DNA of 64,000 nucleotides from Schumannella sp. 10F1B-5-1 (GTDB taxonomy: Bacteria > Actinomycetota > Actinomycetes > Actinomycetales > Microbacteriaceae), in the NCBI RefSeq assembly GCF_006517535.1, contig NZ_VHQH01000040.1:124001-188000 (forward strand). Direction: 5' to 3'. Of this stretch, positions 1 to 8,810 are shown piece after piece. The stretch's first letter is position 1, and the number at the start of each line of letters is the position of its first letter. The notes beneath the pieces are model-generated. The model saw only the letters and a list, made by a program, of their open reading frames with translations, was not told the origin of the DNA and did not search any database. The translations under genes were made by a program, and so were the position numbers.

Positions 1-192
1 CCCCGAGCGCTCGAGCGGCTCCATCGTGTTCTCGAAGGTCGGCATCGACCGCACGCGCGTGATGTTCACCACCTCTGCCCGCTGCTCGGCCATGCCCTCG
101 TCGAAGGCGGGGGCGAAGTGCTCGTCGCGGATGTCGGCGAACGGCGGGAGACCGTAGGGGAGGGTGCTCGGCTGCGAGAAGGGGGTGGTCAT
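1..192 (-). CDS. M3 family metallopeptidase (Dcp/oligopeptidase A-like), N-terminal fragment
   Basis: Only the first 64 codons are in the window; the gene continues off the left edge. The N-terminus reads TTPFSQPSTLPYGLPPFADI, followed by IRDEHFAPAF and PTFENT segments. This is the usual opening of peptidyl-dipeptidase Dcp and oligopeptidase A, cytoplasmic zinc peptidases that degrade short peptides. The HEXXH zinc site would lie beyond the edge, so catalytic competence cannot be judged. The ATG at 190-192 is preceded by GGAGAG, and TAGGGT ends 6 nt upstream of it, so the mRNA may be leaderless or may use that Shine-Dalgarno. It is divergent from an ArsR-type regulator, with operator-like inverted repeats between the two. 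Confidence 0.8.
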   Translation of the reverse strand, partial: MTTPFSQPSTLPYGLPPFADIRDEHFAPAFDEGMAEQRAEVVNITRVRSMPTFENTMEPLERSG

Positions 193-198
193 CTCTCC

Positions 199-204
199 AC
201 CCTA
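199..204 (-). promoter_or_regulatory. -10 box of the M3 peptidase gene
   Basis: TAGGGT on the minus strand ends 6 nt before the ATG. Transcription would start at or next to the start codon. Confidence 0.4.
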
Positions 205-223
205 GAACCGCATCCGATCGGCG

Positions 224-269
224 TGCAAAGAAACCGTTGCAAATGAAATGTTGCAAAGAAAACTTTGCA
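224..269. promoter_or_regulatory. Paired inverted-repeat operator between the peptidase and ArsR genes
   Basis: Two related sites occur. A perfect inverted repeat, TGCAAAG-AAAA-CTTTGCA, covers 252-269. A second, TGCAA-8 nt-TTGCA, covers 224-241. Both left arms begin TGCAAAGAAA and start 28 bp apart. The 252-269 site lies just before the regulator start at 286, the position expected for autorepression by a dimeric winged-helix repressor, and could also control the divergent peptidase gene. The binding protein is inferred from position only. Confidence 0.55.
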
Positions 270-285
270 GAGGTATCTTTGGATC

Positions 286-987
286 ATGACCGAAGCAACG
301 ACCCCGGCCGACGGCGCGCCCGTCGAGAACGCCGCGAACGCCGGGCCCGACCGGCCGAGCGATCGCACACTCGACTCGACCGCTCTCAAGGCCTACGCGC
401 ATCCGCTGCGGGTCGCGATCGTGGATGCGCTCTCGACCTTCGGCCCGGCCACGGCCAGCGGGCTGGGCGAGCGGCTCGGCGAGTCGAGCGGCTCGACCAG
501 CTACCACCTGCGCCAGCTCGAGAAGCACGGCTTCGTGCGCGAGGTCGAGGGTCGGGGGACCGGCCGCGAGCGCTGGTGGCAGCGGGTTCCCGGCGGCATC
601 TCGCTCGACCCCGACGCCTTCCGGGCCGGGGGCGGGATGCGCGCCGCGAGCGAGCTCATCCAGGCCGAGTGGGAGCGCAGCCGGCGTCGCCTGCTCGACG
701 ACTTCCTGACTCACGGCGACGAGCTGGGCGAGAAGTGGATCGACCGCGCCACGATCTCGACCGCGAACCTGCGGCTCACCGGCCCGCAGCTGGCGCAGCT
801 GAGCAAGCGGCTCATGGAGGTCGTCGACGAGTTCGTCGTGACCTACCGCGACAGCACCGAGCCGGGCTCGCGCCCGGTGCAGGCGCAGCTGAACGTGTTC
901 CCGATCATGGGCGGCGACGTGCTGCCCGACGACTCGGGCGCGACCGACGACACGACAACGACCGACGACTCCGGAGAGGAGGGATGA
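286..987 (+). CDS. ArsR-type winged-helix transcriptional regulator
   Basis: This 233-residue protein has a winged helix-turn-helix at about residues 32-100. The segment LKAYAHPLRVAIVDAL is helix 1, GERLGESSGSTSYHLRQLEK is the recognition region, and HGFVREVEGRGTGRERWW is the wing. The rest is an uncharacterised helical C-terminus with an acidic Asp/Thr tail. The family acts as dimeric DNA-binding repressors; the ligand is unknown, and I see no clustered Cys metal site. I chose ATG 286 over TTG 265 because 265 lies inside the upstream inverted repeat. The stop overlaps the next gene as ATGA, so the two are probably translationally coupled. Confidence 0.85.
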   Translation: MTEATTPADGAPVENAANAGPDRPSDRTLDSTALKAYAHPLRVAIVDALSTFGPATASGLGERLGESSGSTSYHLRQLEKHGFVREVEGRGTGRERWWQRVPGGISLDPDAFRAGGGMRAASELIQAEWERSRRRLLDDFLTHGDELGEKWIDRATISTANLRLTGPQLAQLSKRLMEVVDEFVVTYRDSTEPGSRPVQAQLNVFPIMGGDVLPDDSGATDDTTTTDDSGEEG

Positions 988-1223
988 CGATGAGCGCCGC
1001 GATCCACACCACCGCCTACGGCGTGCGTCCGCGCGGCGGAGCGACCCTGGCGGTGTACCGCCTCGGCGTCGCGCTGACCGCCTGGGCGCGTCACCGCGCC
1101 GCCGAGCACGAGCAGCGAGCCGCCCGCACGATCGCCGACGCCGCGCTGCTGCGCGGGAACGCGCTGGCCCGCGTCGAGCGCGAGCGCCGCGCCGAGCTGC
1201 AGCGGGCGTTCCTGCGCCGCTGA
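984..1223 (+). CDS. Small basic hypothetical protein coupled to the ArsR gene
   Basis: This 79-residue Arg/Ala-rich protein overlaps the upstream stop codon (ATGA at 984-987). A purine-rich GGAGAGGAGGG just upstream also suits a second ATG at 990, which would give 77 residues. From about residue 22 to the end it looks like one long amphipathic helix (AVYRLGVALTAWARHRAAEH, then RVERERRAELQRAFLRR). There are no Cys residues or clear membrane segments. The family is not recognised. Tight coupling suggests it works with, or is controlled by, the regulator. Confidence 0.65.
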   Translation: MTMSAAIHTTAYGVRPRGGATLAVYRLGVALTAWARHRAAEHEQRAARTIADAALLRGNALARVERERRAELQRAFLRR

Positions 1224-1277
1224 CGCCGAGCCGGCGAGCGGCCGAACGGCCGAACGTCTCTGTCTGCCGAGCCGGCG

Positions 1278-1526
1278 TCAGCCGTCCTCGGGCTGCGGCT
1301 CCTCGATCGTCGCCGCGTCGGCGGCGGGGGAGTAGCGGATGGTCGTGCCGTCGTCGAGCTCGACGACGGGTCGGCCCTCGAGCCAGGTCAGTGTCCAGCG
1401 CCACACGGCGGTGTCGACGCCCTGCTCCGTGCGCTCGGCCTCGACCGAGCGCACGGCGGCGACGACCGCCTCGGGCAGGCGCGGCGGCACGTCGCCGCCC
1501 ACGCTCCAGCGGGTTCCGAGCTGCAT
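1278..1526 (-). CDS. Conserved small hypothetical protein (82 aa)
   Basis: The protein begins MQLGTRWSVGGDVPPRLPEA and ends in an acidic tail (EEPQPEDG). The middle contains WRWTLTWLEGRPVVELDDGT, which looks like paired beta strands. Its ATG follows a clear purine-rich GAGGAGAGGAG on the minus strand. I recall similar short proteins in Microbacteriaceae genomes but know no function. It is the downstream minus-strand neighbour of the GNAT gene, 60 bp away, so it may share the valS transcript. Confidence 0.65.
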   Translation of the reverse strand: MQLGTRWSVGGDVPPRLPEAVVAAVRSVEAERTEQGVDTAVWRWTLTWLEGRPVVELDDGTTIRYSPAADAATIEEPQPEDG

Positions 1527-1586
1527 GGATGCTCCTCTCCTCGTGACGCGGACGGCTTGCGTCGCACGCCGCCGTCGCGGTGCCGG

Positions 1587-2099
1587 CTAGAGCCGCACCT
1601 CGTAGGTGACCCAGGTCGTGCGCTGGGCGATCCGGTCGTAGACGCGCTGGGCGCGCTCGTTCGACGCGGCCGTGATCCAGCGCAGCGTGCCGCCCTGGCC
1701 GGGCTCGGCGCCGTCGCGGGCCAGCTCGCCGAGTCGCTCGATGAGCGCCGTGGCCGCGCCGTTGCCCCGGGCGGCGGGGTCGACGAAGAGGTCGTCGAGG
1801 AACCAGTCGCGGCGGGTGCTGAAGGTGTCGGGGAACGAGCGGTAGTGCGCGAAGCCGATCACGGCATCCGCCTCGCCCGAGCCGTCAGCCGAGACCTCTG
1901 CCGAGTCATCGCCCGAGCCCTCGACCGCGACGAGCGCGTCGATCCCCGACCCCTCGGCGACGAGCAGCGCGCCCACGTGGTCGAGCTGCGCGTCGTCGAA
2001 CGCGGTCTCGTAGAACTCGCCGTACGCGCGGAACAGCTCGCGCCAGGCGGCGAGGTCGTCGGGTGTGATCGGCCGGATCGTCAGCCCGGACGCGCTCAC
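1587..2099 (-). CDS. GNAT family N-acetyltransferase
   Basis: This 170-residue protein starts with LTIRPITPDDLAAWRELF (strand 1 and helix 1 of the GNAT fold). Its acetyl-CoA loop is ARGNGAATAL near residue 122, and it ends with AASNERAQRVYDRIAQRTTW, the typical helix-4 and strand-6 region. It transfers an acetyl group from acetyl-CoA to an unknown amine. An acidic Gly/Ser/Asp stretch (GSGDDSAEVSADGSGEAD) near residues 63-80 is inserted between strands. The GTG start overlaps the valS stop (GTGA), so it is probably translated by coupling to valS. GTG 2097-2099 was chosen for that overlap. Confidence 0.88.
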   Translation of the reverse strand: MSASGLTIRPITPDDLAAWRELFRAYGEFYETAFDDAQLDHVGALLVAEGSGIDALVAVEGSGDDSAEVSADGSGEADAVIGFAHYRSFPDTFSTRRDWFLDDLFVDPAARGNGAATALIERLGELARDGAEPGQGGTLRWITAASNERAQRVYDRIAQRTTWVTYEVRL

Positions 2100-4705
2100 G
2101 CCTGCTCCTCCAGCACGATGTCGCTCACGGCCACCTCGTCGGCCTCGACGAGCGCGAGCTCGGCGATGCGTCCGACCGCGCGCAGGTCGTCGGCCGCGCC
2201 GGCCAGCAGAGCCGGGCCAGCCAGCGTCGCCGAGGTGACCGGCGTCTTCTGCGAGGCCTTGGCATCCGTCTTGGCTCGGCGGATGCCGATCAGCGCGGCG
2301 CTCACGGCCGGCAGCAGTCCGCTCGGCTCGGTCGCACCGAGCGCGCGCAGCTCCGCCGCGGCGGGCCAGGCGGCGGTGTGGATCGAGCCCTCGTGCGTCC
2401 ACGACCACACCTCCTCGGTCGCGAAGGGGATGACCGGCGCGAGCAGGCGCAGCAGCACGTCGACGGCGGCGCGCAGCGCGGTCACCGCGCTCGCCTGCGC
2501 GGCCCCGGTGCCCGTATAGGCGCGCTCCTTGACGAGCTCGAGGTAGTCGTCGCAGAAGGTCCAGAAGAACTGCTCGCTGAGCTCGAGCGCGCGGGCGTGG
2601 TCGAACTGCTCGTAGGCGGCGGTCGAGAGCTCGACCACGCGCGCCAGCTCGGCCAGCACGTCGAGGTCGAGCGGCTCGCTCACGCCGGCCGTGGCCTCGT
2701 CGAACGGGAAGGAGTAGACGAACTTGGCGGCGTTGAGCACCTTGATCGCGAGGCGGCGGCCGATCTTCATCTGCTTCGGGTTCTGCGGGTCGAAGGCCGC
2801 ATCCGTGCCGAGGCGCGACGACGCGGCCCAGTAGCGCACCGCATCCGAGCCGTGGTCGTCGAGCATGGCCGCCGGGGTGACGACGTTGCCCTTCGACTTC
2901 GACATCTTCTTGCGGTCGGGGTCGACGATGAAGCCCGAGATGCCCGCGTTCGTCCACGGGATCTGTCCCTCTTCGAGCTGCGCGCGCAGCACGGTCGAGA
3001 ACAGCCAGGTGCGGATGATGTCCTGCCCCTGCGAGCGCAGCGAGTAGGGGAACACGAGGCCGAACAGCTCGGGGTCGGTGCCCCAGCCGGCGGCGATCTG
3101 CGGGGTCAGCGACGAGGTCGCCCAGGTGTCCATGATGTCGAGCTCGCCGGCGAAGCCGCCGGGCACGCCGCGCTGCGACTCGTCGTAGCCGGGGGCGGTG
3201 TCGCTCGAGGGGTCGACCGGAAGCGCGTCCTCGCTCGGCACGATCGGCGAGCCCTGCACGGGGTTGCCGTCGGCGTCGAGCGGGTACCAGACCGGGATCG
3301 GCACGCCGAAGAAGCGCTGGCGCGAGATGAGCCAGTCGCCCGAGAGGCCGTTGACCCAGTTCTCGTAGCGCACGCGCATGAAGTCGGGGTGGAAGGAGAT
3401 CTGCTTGCCGGCATCCAGCAGGCGCTGCTTGAGCGCCTCGTCGCGGGCGCCGTTCACGATGTACCACTGGCGCGTCGACACGATCTCGAGCGGACGGTCG
3501 CCCTTCTCGAAGAACTTGACCGGGTGCTGGATCTTCTTGATCTCGCCCACGAGCTCGCCCGACTCCTGCAGCAGCTCGACGATGCGCGCCTTGGCGCTGA
3601 ACACGGTCTTGCCGGCCAGCTCGGCGTAGGCGGCGCGACCGGCGTCGGTGAACAGGTCGGCGGCGGGGGCCTCCGACACGAGGCGGCCGTCGAAGCCGAT
3701 CACGGTGCGGTTGGGCAGGTCGAGCTCGCGCCACCAGGTGACGTCGGTCGTGTCGCCGAAGGTGCAGATCATGGCGATGCCCGATCCCTTGTCCTTCTGC
3801 GCCAGGTGGTGCGCGAGCACGGGCACCTCGACGCCGAACAGCGGCGTCGTGACGGTGGTGCCGAACAGGTGCTGGTAGCGCTCGTCGTCGGGATGCGCGA
3901 CCAGCGCCACGCAGGCGGGCAGCAGCTCGGGGCGGGTGGTCTGGATCTCGATCGTGCCGCCGTCGGGGCGGTGGAAGGCGAGCCCGTGGTAGGCGCTGGG
4001 CTGGTCGCGCTCCTCGAGCTCGGCCTGGGCGACCGCGGTGCGGAAGGTCACGTCCCACAGGGTGGGCGCATCCGCCTGGTACGCCTCGCCGCGGGCGAGG
4101 TTGCGCAGGAAGGCGCGCTGCGCGGCCCGCTGGGCTTCGTCGCCGATCGTGCGGTAGGTGAGGTCCCAGTCGACGCTGAGGCCGAGCTTGCGCCAGAGGT
4201 CTTCGAACTGCTTCTCGTCCTCGGCGGTGAGGCGCTCGCACAGCTCGATGAAGTTGCGGCGCGAGATCGGCTGCTGGTCGGCGGCCTTGCTGCTCTTGCC
4301 GTCGCCGCCTTCCTGCGGGGGCGTGAAGGCGGCGTCGTAGGGCAGCGTCGGGTCGCAGCGCACGCCGTAGTAGTTCTGCACGCGGCGCTCGGTGGGCAGG
4401 CCGTTGTCGTCCCAGCCCATCGGGTAGAAGAGGTGCTTGCCGCGCATGCGGTTGAAGCGGGCCGCCAGGTCCATGTGCGTGTAGCTGAAGACGTGCCCGA
4501 TGTGCAGGCTGCCCGAGGCGGTCGGCGGCGGGGTGTCGATCGCGAAGACGCTCTCCGTGCCGGCGGCCAGAGCGGCGGCGCGGTCGAAGGCGTAGGTGCC
4601 GTTCTCGGCCCAGGCGGCGTCCCACTTCGGCTCGAGGCCCTCGAGGGCGGGACGGTCGGGGATGCGGCTGTCGCCGGTCGCGGGGATGCCGTGCGCGTCG
4701 GACAT
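2096..4705 (-). CDS. valS: Valine--tRNA ligase
   Basis: This 869-residue class Ia aminoacyl-tRNA synthetase charges tRNA-Val and edits mischarged Thr in the cytoplasm. The HIGH signature is at residues 68-71 (SLHIGHVFSY) and KMSKS at 600-604 (KKMSKSKGN). Between them lie the CP1 editing domain and the active-site [10 protein letters not shown]-like segment; an anticodon-binding helical domain follows. The N-terminus SDAHGIP with EGLEPKWDAAW is typical of actinobacterial ValS. I chose ATG 4703-4705 because GGAG sits 6 nt upstream; an in-frame ATG 33 bp earlier has no ribosome site. No T-box motif is visible upstream. The overlapping GNAT gene follows. Confidence 0.97.
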   Translation of the reverse strand: MSDAHGIPATGDSRIPDRPALEGLEPKWDAAWAENGTYAFDRAAALAAGTESVFAIDTPPPTASGSLHIGHVFSYTHMDLAARFNRMRGKHLFYPMGWDDNGLPTERRVQNYYGVRCDPTLPYDAAFTPPQEGGDGKSSKAADQQPISRRNFIELCERLTAEDEKQFEDLWRKLGLSVDWDLTYRTIGDEAQRAAQRAFLRNLARGEAYQADAPTLWDVTFRTAVAQAELEERDQPSAYHGLAFHRPDGGTIEIQTTRPELLPACVALVAHPDDERYQHLFGTTVTTPLFGVEVPVLAHHLAQKDKGSGIAMICTFGDTTDVTWWRELDLPNRTVIGFDGRLVSEAPAADLFTDAGRAAYAELAGKTVFSAKARIVELLQESGELVGEIKKIQHPVKFFEKGDRPLEIVSTRQWYIVNGARDEALKQRLLDAGKQISFHPDFMRVRYENWVNGLSGDWLISRQRFFGVPIPVWYPLDADGNPVQGSPIVPSEDALPVDPSSDTAPGYDESQRGVPGGFAGELDIMDTWATSSLTPQIAAGWGTDPELFGLVFPYSLRSQGQDIIRTWLFSTVLRAQLEEGQIPWTNAGISGFIVDPDRKKMSKSKGNVVTPAAMLDDHGSDAVRYWAASSRLGTDAAFDPQNPKQMKIGRRLAIKVLNAAKFVYSFPFDEATAGVSEPLDLDVLAELARVVELSTAAYEQFDHARALELSEQFFWTFCDDYLELVKERAYTGTGAAQASAVTALRAAVDVLLRLLAPVIPFATEEVWSWTHEGSIHTAAWPAAAELRALGATEPSGLLPAVSAALIGIRRAKTDAKASQKTPVTSATLAGPALLAGAADDLRAVGRIAELALVEADEVAVSDIVLEEQA

Positions 4706-5039
4706 GAGGGCTCCGATTCGGATCGATATGTGCGGCACCGAGTCGCGTGGTGAGGTGCCTGAGTGTGAGGTCCCGAGGAGTCTACTCGCGCGGCGGAGTC
4801 GAGATCGGCTCGGCGTCGAGCGGCGAAATCTTATCGCGTGTCACCCATTCGGGGGCCACGTTTCTCGATCTTCACAAGAGTCCCTTCGGAGTCCGAGGAA
4901 GCGTCTGGGAATCCCCTCACCGCCGCCAGGCTCTGAGGAACCTCATAGCGAGGTGGCCTCGGGAAGCGCGGCCGCTCTGACCAGGCGGGCACGTCATCCC
5001 CGGGGGTTCGACAGGACCGTTGTCCGAGATTGGGGAGAC
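4706..5039. other. Divergent intergenic region between valS and a serine protease gene
   Basis: These 334 bp hold the promoters of two divergent genes and no convincing ORF. CATATC near 4724-4729 (minus strand) is a possible -10 for valS. The stretch 4825-4890 is more AT-rich than its surroundings. I see no T-box, riboswitch or strong hairpin. Confidence 0.5.
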
Positions 5040-6011
5040 ATGACGACGACGAAGTTCCGTATCGGGGCGAGCACGGCGGCGCTGCTGCTGGGCGGCGCCG
5101 CCATCGCGGCCATGGGAGCGGCGAGCGCGCAGGCCGCGCCGGCCGGACCGAAGGCCACCGACGTGAGCGCGCAGGTCGCGCACTACGCGGTGCCGAGCAC
5201 CAAGGCGGCCTCGACCGCCGCCTACTGGACGGCCGACCGGATGCTCTCCGCGACGCCCATCGAGGAGACCCTGAGCTCCAGCGGCCGCACCGCCTCGACC
5301 GCGGCCCCGGCCAAGGGGACCGCGACGACCTACGCCGGCCAGGCGGCGGTCGTGCCGATGGCCGCCTCCGAGTCGCCGGTGTCGCACATCGGCAAGGTGT
5401 TCTTCACCCTCGGCGGCAGCGACTACGTCTGCTCGGGCAACTCGATCAGCTCGAGCAACGGCAGCGTCGTGGCGACGGCCGGCCACTGCGTGAACGAGGG
5501 CCCCGGATCCTTCGCCACCAACTGGACGTTCGTGCCCGCCTACGAGAACGGCTCGGCGCCTTACGGCCAGTGGACCGCCACCGACCTCTACGCGCCGACG
5601 CAGTGGACGAGCGGCGGCGACATCACCTACGACACCGGCTTCGCGGTCGTGTCGGGCTCGGGCACGCTGGCCGATGAGGTCGGCTCGTCGAGCGTCGCCT
5701 TCAACCAGGCCCGCGGTGAGGGCTACAGCGCCTACGGCTACCCGGCTGCGTCGCCGTTCAATGGCGAGACGCTGAAGTCGTGCACCGACTCCTCGTCGGT
5801 CGACGACCCCTACGGCCAGTCGGACTCGCAGGGCATCGACTGCGACATGACGGGCGGCTCGTCGGGCGGACCCTGGTTCCTCGGCACCGGCTCGGGCGGA
5901 ACGCAGAACTCGGTCAACAGCTTCGGCTACGACAACGTCGCCGACACGATGTTCGGGCCGTACTGGGGCTCGGTCATCCAGGGCGCGTACGAGGCGGCCT
6001 CGAACGCCTGA
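5040..6011 (+). CDS. Secreted trypsin-like serine protease (S1/V8-like)
   Basis: This 323-residue preproprotein has a Sec signal peptide (basic N-terminus, hydrophobic core, cleavage near AQA-AP at about residue 32). A Ser/Thr/Ala-rich propeptide runs to about residue 115. The chymotrypsin-fold domain has the triad His149 (TAGHC), Asp198 (TYDTGFAVV) and Ser275 (GGSSGGPW). Cys150 lies next to the His, and Cys residues near 253 and 266 could form a second bridge. It is expected to cleave proteins outside the cell; specificity is unknown. ATG 5040 follows GGGGAG by a few bases. It is monocistronic, with a strong hairpin terminator downstream. The nearby DsbA/VKOR pair could supply its disulfides. 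Confidence 0.9.
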   Translation: MTTTKFRIGASTAALLLGGAAIAAMGAASAQAAPAGPKATDVSAQVAHYAVPSTKAASTAAYWTADRMLSATPIEETLSSSGRTASTAAPAKGTATTYAGQAAVVPMAASESPVSHIGKVFFTLGGSDYVCSGNSISSSNGSVVATAGHCVNEGPGSFATNWTFVPAYENGSAPYGQWTATDLYAPTQWTSGGDITYDTGFAVVSGSGTLADEVGSSSVAFNQARGEGYSAYGYPAASPFNGETLKSCTDSSSVDDPYGQSDSQGIDCDMTGGSSGGPWFLGTGSGGTQNSVNSFGYDNVADTMFGPYWGSVIQGAYEAASNA

Positions 6012-6053
6012 CCACGGCGTCTCGGCCGTGACCCTCTGATCGGGGGATGAGAG

Positions 6054-6087
6054 AGGGCGCCCCGGGTGATCACATCCGGGGCGCCCT
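6054..6087. terminator. Strong hairpin terminator between convergent genes
   Basis: A perfect 12-bp stem (AGGGCGCCCCGG at 6054-6065 with its complement at 6076-6087) encloses a 10-nt loop. There is no long U tract. Placed between convergent genes, it probably works in both directions. Confidence 0.75.
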
Positions 6088-6131
6088 GCTATGTGCGTGC
6101 GGCTCGCGCCGCCGATCAGTGGATGCGCGAC

Positions 6132-7241
6132 TCAGCCGGTGGTCGTGCCGCCGGTGCCCGCGCCCGGGTCGGCCGGGTCGCTCGGGGGAGCGCTGACCGT
6201 CCCCGTCACGGTGACGGTCTTCTGCACGGTGGCGGAGCCGCCGATCGCATAGGCGGTGAGCGTGTAGGTCTGGCTGGGCTTGGAGCAGTCGAAGCCGACC
6301 TGACGGCCGCCTTCCGACGCCGGGCGGGGCTCGGCGCCGTCGATCGAGACGTACTCCGAGTTGCGCACGCCCCAGCTGAGCTGCACGTCGGTGGTGCCGG
6401 ACGCGGCGGCGCAGACGACCTGAGTCGGGTTCGCGGTGAACGAGGTGATGACGGGCGCGGCCGGCGCCTGCGTCGGCGGCGCGGTCGTGGGCGGCGCGCT
6501 CGACGGCGCTTCGCTCGGGGTCGCGCTGGGTGAGGCCGAGGCGCTCTTCGACGGCGAGGCGCTGGTCGAGGCCGAGCGCGAGGTCGACGGCTTCGACGAG
6601 ACCTCGCCCGCCTCATCCTTGCCCTTGTCGCCGCCGCCGCTCGTGAACAGCACGAGCAGCAGGCCGACGATCGCGAGCACGAGCACGCCGCCGACGATGC
6701 CGAGGATCAGCAGGGGTTTCTTCGAGGGTCCGCTGTCGTCGTCTCCGCCGTCATCGTCGCCGCCGGTGCTGGCGAGCGGGGTGAACAGGTTCGGGTCGAA
6801 CCGCGTCGTGGCGGGCGCGGCGGCGCCGGCCGGCTCGTAGCCGGTCGGGTAGACCGTGGTGGCTCCCTGCGTCGGCGGCGCGGGCGGCGGGGCGGCCGGC
6901 GGCACGGCGCCGAAGACCTGCGTGACGTCGTCGGAGCCGGCGGGCGGAGCCTCCGGAGCGGCGGGCGGGGGAGCGGAGAGCGGGTCGTGCGCGCCCGCCC
7001 CGGCGCCCGCGGCATCGCTGAGCCACGGGAAGGGGTCGTCACCCGCGCCGGGCTGCGCCGCGGTGCCGGCAGCCGGGGTCCACGGGCGGTCGCCGGCGGC
7101 GAGCGGCTCGGTGGGCGGCGGCTCCTCGCCGCGCGGTGCGGCGGCGGCGCCGTCGGCACCGGTGTCGGCGCCGCTGTCGGCATCCTGGCCGAAGCCGAGG
7201 CCCAGCGGATCGTCGTCGTGCGGCGTGCGTCCGTCGCTCAT
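6132..7241 (-). CDS. Single-pass membrane protein with extracellular Ig-like domain
   Basis: This 369-residue protein has a long disordered Pro/Ala/Asp-rich cytoplasmic region (1-170). One membrane helix follows at about 176-200 ([20 protein letters not shown]), then a Ser/Thr/Pro linker (210-270) and a beta-rich extracellular domain (about 273-350; [20 protein letters not shown] ... [18 protein letters not shown]). Two Cys residues in that domain could pair. The layout resembles actinobacterial stalked surface proteins; it has no kinase or enzyme motifs, so the function is unknown. The ATG follows GGAGACACC. A TAGGCT -10 lies on the minus strand at 7280-7285, giving a short leader. Confidence 0.75.
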   Translation of the reverse strand: MSDGRTPHDDDPLGLGFGQDADSGADTGADGAAAAPRGEEPPPTEPLAAGDRPWTPAAGTAAQPGAGDDPFPWLSDAAGAGAGAHDPLSAPPPAAPEAPPAGSDDVTQVFGAVPPAAPPPAPPTQGATTVYPTGYEPAGAAAPATTRFDPNLFTPLASTGGDDDGGDDDSGPSKKPLLILGIVGGVLVLAIVGLLLVLFTSGGGDKGKDEAGEVSSKPSTSRSASTSASPSKSASASPSATPSEAPSSAPPTTAPPTQAPAAPVITSFTANPTQVVCAAASGTTDVQLSWGVRNSEYVSIDGAEPRPASEGGRQVGFDCSKPSQTYTLTAYAIGGSATVQKTVTVTGTVSAPPSDPADPGAGTGGTTTG

Positions 7242-7359
7242 GGTGTCTCCGTGCTCCCGCCCCGCGGCAGGTCGCCGACAGCCTATGAGCGTCCGCGCCG
7301 CGCACCGGAATCGGCACGCGGCGCGGACGGGAGCGTCATCCGGGCGGATGACCTCGCGG

Positions 7360-8742
7360 CTACGCCTCGAGCAGGCTGTCGACGGGGCGACGCCAGCGGG
7401 CGGCGAAGACCGCCGACACGAGCGTGAGCGCCGAGAGCACGGCGAGCACGATGCCCGGATGCCACCAGGCGTTGTCGCTGGCCTGGCCGATCGCCGTCGT
7501 GATGAGCGGGATGAAGCCCGACACGGTCGCCGCGATCGCGTAGGCGATCGAGAGCGCGCTGTAGCGGATCGGCCCGCCGAAGATGTCGGCCATGAGCCCG
7601 CCGAGACCGGCCCAGGCGAGCGTCGGCAGGATGCCGCCGACGATCATCGTGCCGACCAGGATCGGGAAGGTCGCGAACTGCAGCGTCCAGTAGAGCGGGA
7701 ACGCGATCACGAGCGTGCCGATCGCGCCGATCAGCACGACGCGGGCCGAGCCGATGCGGTTCGCCCAGGCGCCGAACAGCGGGATCGTGATCAGCTGCAG
7801 CGCGCTGCCGATCAGCGTGGCGAGCGACAGCTGGCTGTAGTCGAAGCCGAGCACCGTCACGCCGTAGCTCAGCGTGTAGGTGTTCATGAGCGAGTACGAG
7901 CCGATGCCGAGCAGCGCGGCGCCGATCGCCACGATCATCGCGAGCGGGTGCTTCGCGAAGGCCGACAGCACGGGCACGCGCTCGAGCCGGTCCTCGGCCA
8001 CGAGGGCCTTGAACAGCGGCGTCTCGTCGATGCGCAGGCGCAGCCAGAGCGACACGAGCAGCAGCGGGAAGGCGAGCAGGAACGGGATGCGCCAGCCCCA
8101 CGCCGCCAGATCCTCGGCGGGCATGACGGCCGAGAGCACGATCACGAGAGTCGCGACGAGGCCGGTGCCGACGGGCGAGCCGAGCTGCGGCAGCGCGGCG
8201 TAGAGCCCGCGGCGCTTCGGCTCGGCGTGCTCGACGGCGACGAGGATGCCGCCGCCCCACTCGCCGCCGAGCGACAGCCCCTGCAGCAGGCGGATCACGA
8301 CGAGCAGCAGCGGCGCCCAGACCCCGATCGAGTCGTAGCCGGGCAGCAGGCCGATCGCGCCGGTCGCGACGCCCATCAGGGTGATCGTGATGAGCAGCGT
8401 CTGCCGGCGGCCGAGGCGGTCGCCGACCCAGCCGAACAGGATCGCGCCGAGCGGACGCACCACATAGCTCAGCGCGAACAGGGCGAAGGCCTGCAGCCGC
8501 CCGACGAAGGGGTCCTCCTCGGGGAAGAACACGCTCGCCGCGAAGAAGGCGCTGAAGTAGGCGAAGAGATAGAAGTCGAAGCTCTCGAGCGAGCTGCCGA
8601 GGAAGGCCGCCCACACTGCCCGCCGCGCGGGGCGGCGGTCGGGGGAGCCGGAGACTCCCTGCGGGGCGGAGGAATCCGGGGATCCGAGCGGGTTCTGGTC
8701 GAGGTCGGCGGTGGGCACTTTGCCGCCGTGGATATCGGTCAC
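7360..8742 (-). CDS. MHS-family major facilitator transporter
   Basis: This 460-residue protein has 12 predicted membrane segments. It carries family signatures: [20 protein letters not shown] at the first helix, [13 protein letters not shown] in loop 2-3, and [15 protein letters not shown] in helix 5. These match the metabolite:H+ symporter family (ShiA, ProP, KgtP type), which imports organic acids or compatible solutes with protons. The substrate cannot be read from sequence. The cytoplasmic N-terminus of about 40 residues is disordered. The GTG start has no ribosome site; TAGGCT ends 9 nt upstream, so the mRNA may be leaderless. It is divergent from the ileS T-box leader. Confidence 0.87.
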   Translation of the reverse strand: MTDIHGGKVPTADLDQNPLGSPDSSAPQGVSGSPDRRPARRAVWAAFLGSSLESFDFYLFAYFSAFFAASVFFPEEDPFVGRLQAFALFALSYVVRPLGAILFGWVGDRLGRRQTLLITITLMGVATGAIGLLPGYDSIGVWAPLLLVVIRLLQGLSLGGEWGGGILVAVEHAEPKRRGLYAALPQLGSPVGTGLVATLVIVLSAVMPAEDLAAWGWRIPFLLAFPLLLVSLWLRLRIDETPLFKALVAEDRLERVPVLSAFAKHPLAMIVAIGAALLGIGSYSLMNTYTLSYGVTVLGFDYSQLSLATLIGSALQLITIPLFGAWANRIGSARVVLIGAIGTLVIAFPLYWTLQFATFPILVGTMIVGGILPTLAWAGLGGLMADIFGGPIRYSALSIAYAIAATVSGFIPLITTAIGQASDNAWWHPGIVLAVLSALTLVSAVFAARWRRPVDSLLEA

Positions 8743-8798
8743 AGGAAGTGGAGCCTACTGGCGGCCCCGCGCATTCCCGCGTGTGTGACGACTGCGCG

Positions 8799-8804
8799 TA
8801 GAAT
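8799..8804 (+). promoter_or_regulatory. -10 box of the ileS T-box transcript
   Basis: TAGAAT matches the actinobacterial consensus and is placed so that transcription starts just before the Stem I hairpin. No good -35 box is visible. Confidence 0.6.
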
Positions 8805-8810
8805 CGCGGA

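Noticed and set aside
2378-4753. Long open frame antisense to valS (and similar ones antisense to ileS, rne and leuS, up to about 1190 codons)
   Set aside because: High GC removes stop codons in antisense frames. Their translations are His/Arg/Val-rich without family motifs, while the opposite strand encodes clear synthetases and RNase E.
4706-5039. T-box riboswitch before valS
   Set aside because: No T-box core or specifier stem is found on the minus strand of the gap.
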